Source of the DNA: UMGS1498 sp900552335
GTDB lineage: Bacteria > Bacillota_I > Bacilli_A > RF39 > UBA660
Assembly: GCA_902477075.1 (NCBI GenBank)
Contig: CABSFU010000001.1
Location: 113,036-177,035, forward strand
Direction of reading: 5' to 3'
DNA: 64,000 bases
Shown here: positions 59,873-64,000 of the stretch, in pieces
Position numbering within the stretch: the first letter of the stretch is position 1
How the letters are laid out: each line of letters opens with the position of its first letter
Notes under the pieces: model-generated
Told to the model about the DNA's origin: nothing
Databases searched by the model: none
Seen by the model: the letters and a program-made list of their open reading frames with translations, nothing else
Position numbers and translations under genes: made by a program

Positions 59873-60937
59873 ATGAAAAGAAAAGGTAACATTTATGAAA
59901 AAATCACAGATTTAAACAATATTGAAACTGCTATTTACAGAGCTAGTAAAGGCAAAGGCAACCGTAAGAGTGTTGAAAAAATACTTGACTCTCCTACATA
60001 TTACGCTATGCAAGTACAACAAGCTTTAATAAATAAAACTTATATACCTAACAAATATGTAGAAATGAAAATAAGAGACGGTGCTAATAAAAAAGAAAGA
60101 ATTATTTATAAACCTCGCTTTTACCCAGACCAGGTAATACACTGGGCTTTAATGCTTCAATTAGAGCCAATTATTATGAAAGGTATGTATGAGTTCTGTT
60201 GTGCTTCTATAAAAGGTAGAGGTATTATGCGTGGTATGAGACATATTAAAAAAATATTAGTACAAGATAGAAAATATACTAAATATTGCTTAAAACTTGA
60301 TGTTAAGAAGTTTTACCCGAGTATTGACAAACAAATATTGAAAAATAAATTTCGTAGAGTTCTAAAAGATAAAGACACACTAAATCTTATAGACTTAATT
60401 ATTGATAGTAGCGAGTCTGGTATTCCTATTGGTAATTTTACTAGTCAATGGTTTGCGAATTTTTATTTACAAGATTTGGATCATTTTATAAAAGAACAAT
60501 TAAAAGTAAAATACTATGTACGTTATATGGACGATATGGTATTATTTTCAAACAACAAAAAAGAATTAAGAAAAATCAAAATAGAAATAGACAATTTCTT
60601 GAGTAAAGAAAAGCTAACAATTAAAGAAAACTGGCAGCTTTTCAAGACTGAGTCTAGGCCTCTTGATTTCTTGGGTTATCGTTTTTACAGAGGTTATACC
60701 ACTTTAAGAAGAAGTAACTTTTTAAGAATTAAGAGGCGTGCTAAAAAAATGGCTAAGAAAGATCATATAACCTATCACGACGCAGCAGCCATGCTTAGTT
60801 ATAGCGGGTGGCTTAAACACTGCGACTCGTATAATTATCAACAAAAGTATATCAAACCGTACGTTAATTATAAATTGTGTAAGGAGGTTATAAGAAATGA
60901 AAGTAAAAAAAGTAGAAAGCACAATAAGACCTGGTAA
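59873..60937 (+). CDS. DGR-type reverse transcriptase
   Basis: 354 residues with RT motifs in order: RIIYKPRFYPDQVIHWAL, CLKLDVKKFYPSID, IPIGNFTSQWFANFYLQDLDHF (the IGN-TSQ form of motif 4 is usual in DGR and related RTs), YVRYMDDMVLFSNN (catalytic YMDD), and LDFLGYRFYRG. No maturase, protease or RNase H domain. A weak AAGGA 12 bases upstream of the ATG. The 3' end overlaps the tail chaperone gene by 41 bases. It should copy TR RNA with errors at adenines. Confidence 0.93.
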   Translation: MKRKGNIYEKITDLNNIETAIYRASKGKGNRKSVEKILDSPTYYAMQVQQALINKTYIPNKYVEMKIRDGANKKERIIYKPRFYPDQVIHWALMLQLEPIIMKGMYEFCCASIKGRGIMRGMRHIKKILVQDRKYTKYCLKLDVKKFYPSIDKQILKNKFRRVLKDKDTLNLIDLIIDSSESGIPIGNFTSQWFANFYLQDLDHFIKEQLKVKYYVRYMDDMVLFSNNKKELRKIKIEIDNFLSKEKLTIKENWQLFKTESRPLDFLGYRFYRGYTTLRRSNFLRIKRRAKKMAKKDHITYHDAAAMLSYSGWLKHCDSYNYQQKYIKPYVNYKLCKEVIRNESKKSRKHNKTW

Positions 60938-61427
60938 CTTTAGAATTGGAGACATTAAGGACAACCTAACAGAGGTTGTTTTTTTTGACGACATAGAAGA
61001 AGTTAAAAGAACTACTACAGACGGTACAGAAGAAACAATATATACTTATTATGAGTATGCTATAAAAATAATCAGTAGAGACGATTTAGAAGATTACATA
61101 AACGACAACTTAAATACTTGGAAGGAATTAGCTAAACAAAGTTTTATTGCTTCTAAGGCTGCTGAAATTAGAGCTATCAGAGATAAACTGTTATCAGAAA
61201 GTGATAAACACGTACTCATTGATAGATTAGGTATAACTATACCAGATAACATTACGGCCACAACTTTATTAAGTGTTATCAAAGAATTATTTTCTTCTTT
61301 AGGAGATGTCTTAAACGGACAATGGGCTGCTTATCGTCAAGAATTAAGAGACATCACAAAACAAAAGAACTTTCCTTTTGAAGTAGAATTTCCTACTATT
61401 CCAGAGGAAGACGACGGATCTAAATAA
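60897..61427 (+). CDS. phage tail assembly chaperone / fibre-assembly-like protein
   Basis: 176 residues; GTAAGGAGG site inside the RT gene. The C-terminal region AAYRQELRDITKQKNFPFEVEFP is the hallmark of APC-type tail fibre assembly proteins. It is not an Avd (no four-helix bundle of about 120 residues). Possibly folds the DGR-varied tip protein. Confidence 0.75.
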   Translation: MKVKKVESTIRPGNFRIGDIKDNLTEVVFFDDIEEVKRTTTDGTEETIYTYYEYAIKIISRDDLEDYINDNLNTWKELAKQSFIASKAAEIRAIRDKLLSESDKHVLIDRLGITIPDNITATTLLSVIKELFSSLGDVLNGQWAAYRQELRDITKQKNFPFEVEFPTIPEEDDGSK

Positions 61428-61735
61428 TGGAAAGTTCAACTATGATTTCTATAGGTTTAGTATTTACTATAATTGGTGGCTTAATTGGTTACGCCACTTT
61501 TTATATGAATAGTAAGAAAAACACTAAACAAGAGACTAAAGAGGAAGTGGCTACATCTACTAGACTAGATACAAAATTAGATATGATTAGTAAGAATATT
61601 GACGAGATAAGACTTGATAATAAAGAGTTTACAAAGTCAATGCAACAGATCGGAGAAAGACTTTCAGCTGTTGAGGCTTCTACTAAATCAGCACATCATA
61701 GAATAGATAACTTAGAAGAAATTGTAAGAAAGTGA
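61427..61735 (+). CDS. hemolysin XhlA-like membrane protein
   Basis: 102 residues: N-terminal membrane helix (MISIGLVFTIIGGLIGYATFY), then a coiled coil (ATSTRLDTKLDMISKNIDEI; EASTKSAHHRIDNLEEIV). Like XhlA proteins next to holins; may help lysis. Start overlaps the preceding stop. Confidence 0.7.
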   Translation: MESSTMISIGLVFTIIGGLIGYATFYMNSKKNTKQETKEEVATSTRLDTKLDMISKNIDEIRLDNKEFTKSMQQIGERLSAVEASTKSAHHRIDNLEEIVRK

Positions 61736-61745
61736 GGTGTGAGAA

Positions 61746-61994
61746 ATGGAACTTGAAACAATAGTTGTATTGGTTACTATGGTAGTAACCTTTTTATGTG
61801 GCTTAATTGCTAAAAAAGTAAGCTGGTTTAATAATCATTTAATACCTATACAAAATATCTTAATCGGCGTTATTGTAGCAATTATAGAGTTCATAATAAC
61901 TAAAGATTTTAGCGTTGCTATCGCATTGAGTGGTTTAATAGCTGGTGGCGCTTACGACATAGGAAATAACTTAAAAAAAATAACTAATAATTAA
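61746..61994 (+). CDS. phage holin (LLH type)
   Basis: 82 residues with three membrane helices (TIVVLVTMVVTFLCGLIA; IQNILIGVIVAIIEFII; VAIALSGLIAGGAYDIG). Opens the membrane for the endolysin that follows 12 bases on. Confidence 0.85.
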   Translation: MELETIVVLVTMVVTFLCGLIAKKVSWFNNHLIPIQNILIGVIVAIIEFIITKDFSVAIALSGLIAGGAYDIGNNLKKITNN

Positions 61995-62006
61995 GGAGGT
62001 CTGATT

Positions 62007-63059
62007 ATGGACAAAGTTTTTGGTATTGATATTAGTACATATCAAGGAGGAATAAATCTAGCTACTGCTAAAGCAGAAGGAGTTAAATTTGCTTTATTAA
62101 GAGCTGGGTTTACTGGTTATGGTAACGGAGTTAGTAAGTCTGTTGATAACCAATTTGAAAATCATTATAGAAATGCTAAAGCAAATGGCTTAGGTGTAGG
62201 TGCTTATTGGTTTTCAAGAGCAACTACATACGAAAACGGAAAAGCAGAAGCTGAATATATGTATAATAACTGCTTAAAGGGAAAACAATTTGAGTACCCT
62301 ATAGCTATTGATGTAGAAGATAGTTATTATCAAGCTAAAGCTGGAAAACAAGCCGTAACAAATGCTATTAAAGGTTTTTGTGAATACTTAGAAGCTAAAG
62401 GTTATTATGTTTGTATTTATGCTAATAGTAATTGGTTTAAAAATTATATGGACCTATCACAATTAACTAAATATGATAAATGGGTAGCTAACTGGGGAAC
62501 ATCTAGGCCTAGTAGCCCAGCTGGTGGTTTATGGCAATTTGGAGGAGAAACTAACCGTATTAGAACTAATAAAGTAGCTGGTATGACTGTAGATCAAAAC
62601 TACGCTTTTTATGATTACCCAGCCATTATGAAACAAAAAGGTTTAAATGGCTTTAGTGCTAACGCAGATGTTAAGCCTCAAGATCCAATAACACCAACAC
62701 CACAACCAACACCAGCTCCTAGTAATGATACAATTTATGTAGTTAAAGCTGGAGATACATTAAGTGGTATTGCTTCTAAATATGGCACTACATATCAAAC
62801 TTTAGCTGCTTACAATAATATAAGTAACCCTAATCTTATATACGTAGGTCAACAAATTAAAATACCTGGTAATGGAACAACAACTACTAATACAACTACA
62901 AATAATAGTAAAACATATACTGTTAAGAGTGGAGATACATTAAGTGGTATCGCTTCTAAATATGGTACTACTTGGCAAAAAATCTACAATGATAATAAAT
63001 CTGTTATTGGTAGTAACCCTAATTTAATTAAACCAGGACAAGTATTAACTATAAAATAA
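62007..63059 (+). CDS. endolysin: GH25 muramidase with two LysM domains
   Basis: 350 residues. GH25 lysozyme domain (1-190): FGIDISTYQGGINLATAKAEG, AIDVEDSYYQ (catalytic Asp/Glu), WVANWGTSRP. Pro/Thr linker, then LysM 1 (IYVVKAGDTLSGIASKYG) and LysM 2 (TYTVKSGDTLSGIASKYG). Cuts the glycan between MurNAc and GlcNAc at lysis. AAGGAGG precedes the ATG. Confidence 0.97.
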   Translation: MDKVFGIDISTYQGGINLATAKAEGVKFALLRAGFTGYGNGVSKSVDNQFENHYRNAKANGLGVGAYWFSRATTYENGKAEAEYMYNNCLKGKQFEYPIAIDVEDSYYQAKAGKQAVTNAIKGFCEYLEAKGYYVCIYANSNWFKNYMDLSQLTKYDKWVANWGTSRPSSPAGGLWQFGGETNRIRTNKVAGMTVDQNYAFYDYPAIMKQKGLNGFSANADVKPQDPITPTPQPTPAPSNDTIYVVKAGDTLSGIASKYGTTYQTLAAYNNISNPNLIYVGQQIKIPGNGTTTTNTTTNNSKTYTVKSGDTLSGIASKYGTTWQKIYNDNKSVIGSNPNLIKPGQVLTIK

Positions 63060-63077
63060 ATGATAAAATAAAAAGAA

Positions 63078-63115
63078 GGTTTCCGACATAATTGTCGGTT
63101 ACCTTTCTTTTTTTT
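63078..63115 (+). terminator. terminator at the end of the phage late operon
   Basis: Stem GGTTTCCGACA / TGTCGGTTACC with a 4-base loop region and long T-run; last element before the attachment site. Confidence 0.85.
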
Positions 63116-63152
63116 TGCTCTATTTTACTTGTGGCTTTTATTTATGATAAAC

Positions 63153-63359
63153 TTATTGTGTCAATTCTTCTGTACCAATTAATGTTAACAATGATTTACC
63201 TTTATCATCTGGCATAGTAAATCTTTGGTTTAAATAACGTAGAGCAGCTGCTAATTCAGAATCAGGACCACCATATTGGCTGTATAAATATTTAGCCATT
63301 TTTAAATCTTTATTTTTAATATCAACAGGATATTGTAATCTTTTAATATATTTCCACAT
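63153..63359 (-). pseudogene. cotJC: cotJC, 5' part (interrupted by the prophage)
   Basis: Starts at ATG 63359 after AGGAGG. It reads MWKYIKRLQYPVDIKNKDLK..., with SELAAALRYLNQRF, up to IGTEEL; then the phage DNA adds TQ and a stop. These are the first 66 residues of CotJC; the rest is at 32614-32991. In the lysogen only this truncated product could be made, which lacks most of the catalase-like core. Confidence 0.92.
63163..63167. other. right attachment-site core (attR)
   Basis: AATTC, the partner of 32987-32991, inside the cotJC 5' part. Confidence 0.8.
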
Positions 63360-63369
63360 AAGTAACCTC

Positions 63370-63801
63370 CTATTTTTCCCATGGCCATGGTGAAGAATTC
63401 CATGTCCATCCTTGGGTCATTGCATTACTATCAATAGTAAGTGGTCCAAACATATTTTGGTATTGTTCGCATAGTGCTTCTTCTTGATTTCGGTATTGAT
63501 TGTATAAATTTAACATATCTTTATCTTCTGGATAAATTGTTAAATATAAGCTAATGTCTATTAGCGCAAAACTTAGTGATTCAATCATAAGTAGCATTTG
63601 GTCTTTATCTGACATTGGTTGTATTTCAACAGGATTTGTTAATTTATAGTCATTGTAAAGATTTTTAAACATGTTTCCACGTATAAATCCTTGATAAGGA
63701 TCATATAATTTACTAGGATTTGCATCTTCTGTAAAATTTGGCTGATTATAATTATTGTTATTGTAATTATAATAGTCATTACGTAAATAGGTATTATACA
63801 T
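63370..63801 (-). CDS. cotJB: CotJA-CotJB fusion protein
   Basis: ATG 63801 has GGAG about 9 bases upstream; an ATG five codons earlier (63816) is less likely. 143 residues: an Asn/Tyr-rich start, a CotJA-like segment (DPYQGFIRGNMFKNLYNDY), then a CotJB domain (LMIESLSFALIDISLYLTIYPED and CEQYQNMFGPLTIDS) ending WPWEK. In Bacillus cotJA and cotJB are separate; here they seem joined. It precedes cotJC by 10 bases in one operon. Spore coat component. Confidence 0.82.
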   Translation of the reverse strand: MYNTYLRNDYYNYNNNNYNQPNFTEDANPSKLYDPYQGFIRGNMFKNLYNDYKLTNPVEIQPMSDKDQMLLMIESLSFALIDISLYLTIYPEDKDMLNLYNQYRNQEEALCEQYQNMFGPLTIDSNAMTQGWTWNSSPWPWEK

Positions 63802-63898
63802 AATTTCACTCTCCAATATAGACTATGGTTTTGTGGCTATTTGGAATGGGTAATTAACTAATAAAATTTATATTTTTTTAATTTATAGTGAAAAGTAC

Positions 63899-63927
63899 TT
63901 GTCAAAACTTCTTTTTATTGTTAAAAT
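63899..63927 (+). promoter_or_regulatory. promoter of the tRNA gene
   Basis: TTGTCA (63899-63904) and TAAAAT (63922-63927) with 17 bases between, about 20 bases before the tRNA. Confidence 0.6.
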
Positions 63928-63947
63928 ATATTTCGTAAACGTGATAT

Positions 63948-64000
63948 GGCGTGGTTGGTGAAGTGGTTAACACGGCGGATTGTGGTTCCGTTATGCAAGG
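63948..64000 (+). tRNA. tRNA-His (GTG anticodon), cut by the window end
   Basis: GGCGTGG acceptor strand, D-arm with GAAGTGGTTAAC, anticodon loop ATTGTGGTT with GTG, then the start of the variable/T-arm. It closely follows known Firmicute tRNA-His. The 3' part is beyond the window. Confidence 0.9.

Larger units (their letters stand above)
32992..63167. mobile_element. siphovirus-type prophage inserted in cotJC
   Basis: About 30.2 kb between the two copies of AATTC. It contains recombinase, repressor, early region, terminase-portal-protease-capsid, tail, a DGR, holin and endolysin, all apparently intact. The left end is the recombinase stop codon about 23 bases from the core; the right end follows the endolysin terminator. 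Codon choice differs from the host, with many GAC and CGY codons. No tRNA gene or long direct repeat is used for integration, as expected for a large serine integrase. Confidence 0.93.

Noticed and set aside
59873..60937. Group II intron or retron reverse transcriptase
   Set aside because: No maturase domain or intron RNA boundaries, no msr/msd-like structure; TR/VR adenine pattern identifies a DGR.
60897..61427. Avd accessory protein of the DGR
   Set aside because: C-terminal RQELRDITKQKNFPF pattern belongs to tail assembly chaperones, and size and composition do not fit Avd.

Overview
The window is AT-rich DNA from a low-GC, spore-forming Bacillota, probably a gut lineage of Bacilli/Erysipelotrichia type. 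The evidence is spoIID, a spoIIQ-like gene, spoIIID-mbl, cotJ genes, rpsF-ssb-rpsR and FemAB-type cell-wall enzymes. TGA is used as a stop, so the code is the standard bacterial one. The exact taxon cannot be read from the sequence.

Layout, chromosome (1-32.99 kb and 63.17-64 kb). 1-5 kb is a loose accessory stretch of unknown genes, a putative gluzincin protease and decayed genes (a frameshifted ORF, a thymidylate-kinase-like remnant, and a uracil-DNA-glycosylase-like gene with an in-frame TGA). 5-9 kb carries uvrB, lgt and trxB, followed by a candidate small RNA. 9-13 kb carries an unknown three-gene cluster (including a CFI-box protein and a PlsC-like acyltransferase) and a sensor kinase whose phospho-acceptor residues are replaced. 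13-17.4 kb is housekeeping: ychF, membrane proteins, rpsF-ssb-rpsR, mscL, rpmE. 17.4-23.1 kb holds two paralogous type IV prepilin-like proteins with coiled-coil stalks and tail-fibre-like tips. Both sit behind a similar attenuator-like leader, and a divergent FemX-like pair and rpiB lie between them. 23-32.6 kb carries sporulation and envelope genes (spoIID, spoIIQ-like, spoIIID, mbl, an HD-GYP protein, tagO) plus a nuclease and typA.

Prophage (about 32,992-63,167, 30.2 kb). A siphovirus-type prophage splits the spore-coat gene cotJC on the minus strand. Joining the two gene parts at the shared 5-bp core AATTC restores an uninterrupted CotJC of 189 codons. The order is: large serine recombinase (with LysM-like and HTH insertions), CI-like repressor, three palindromic operators and an early promoter, early genes (including a phage SpoVG and a second, tyrosine recombinase), a late promoter, HNH/terminase/portal/protease/capsid, a tail module with a -1 frameshift chaperone, tape measure, baseplate, a diversity-generating retroelement (DGR), holin and endolysin.

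Most striking region: 57.3-60.9 kb. A receptor-binding protein with a C-type-lectin/FGE-like C-terminus is followed by a non-coding array of eight units of about 153-159 bp and then by a DGR-type reverse transcriptase. Unit 8, next to the RT, is the template of the current variable region: all six differences fall at template adenines. Units 1-7 carry the same flanks around different 78-nt cores (one of 75 nt), all in frame and stop-free. This looks like a multi-template DGR, or a DGR combined with a silent-cassette archive, and I know of no standard description of such an arrangement. The genes suggest a phage that diversifies its host-binding tip and whose excision may be tied to restoring a spore-coat gene.
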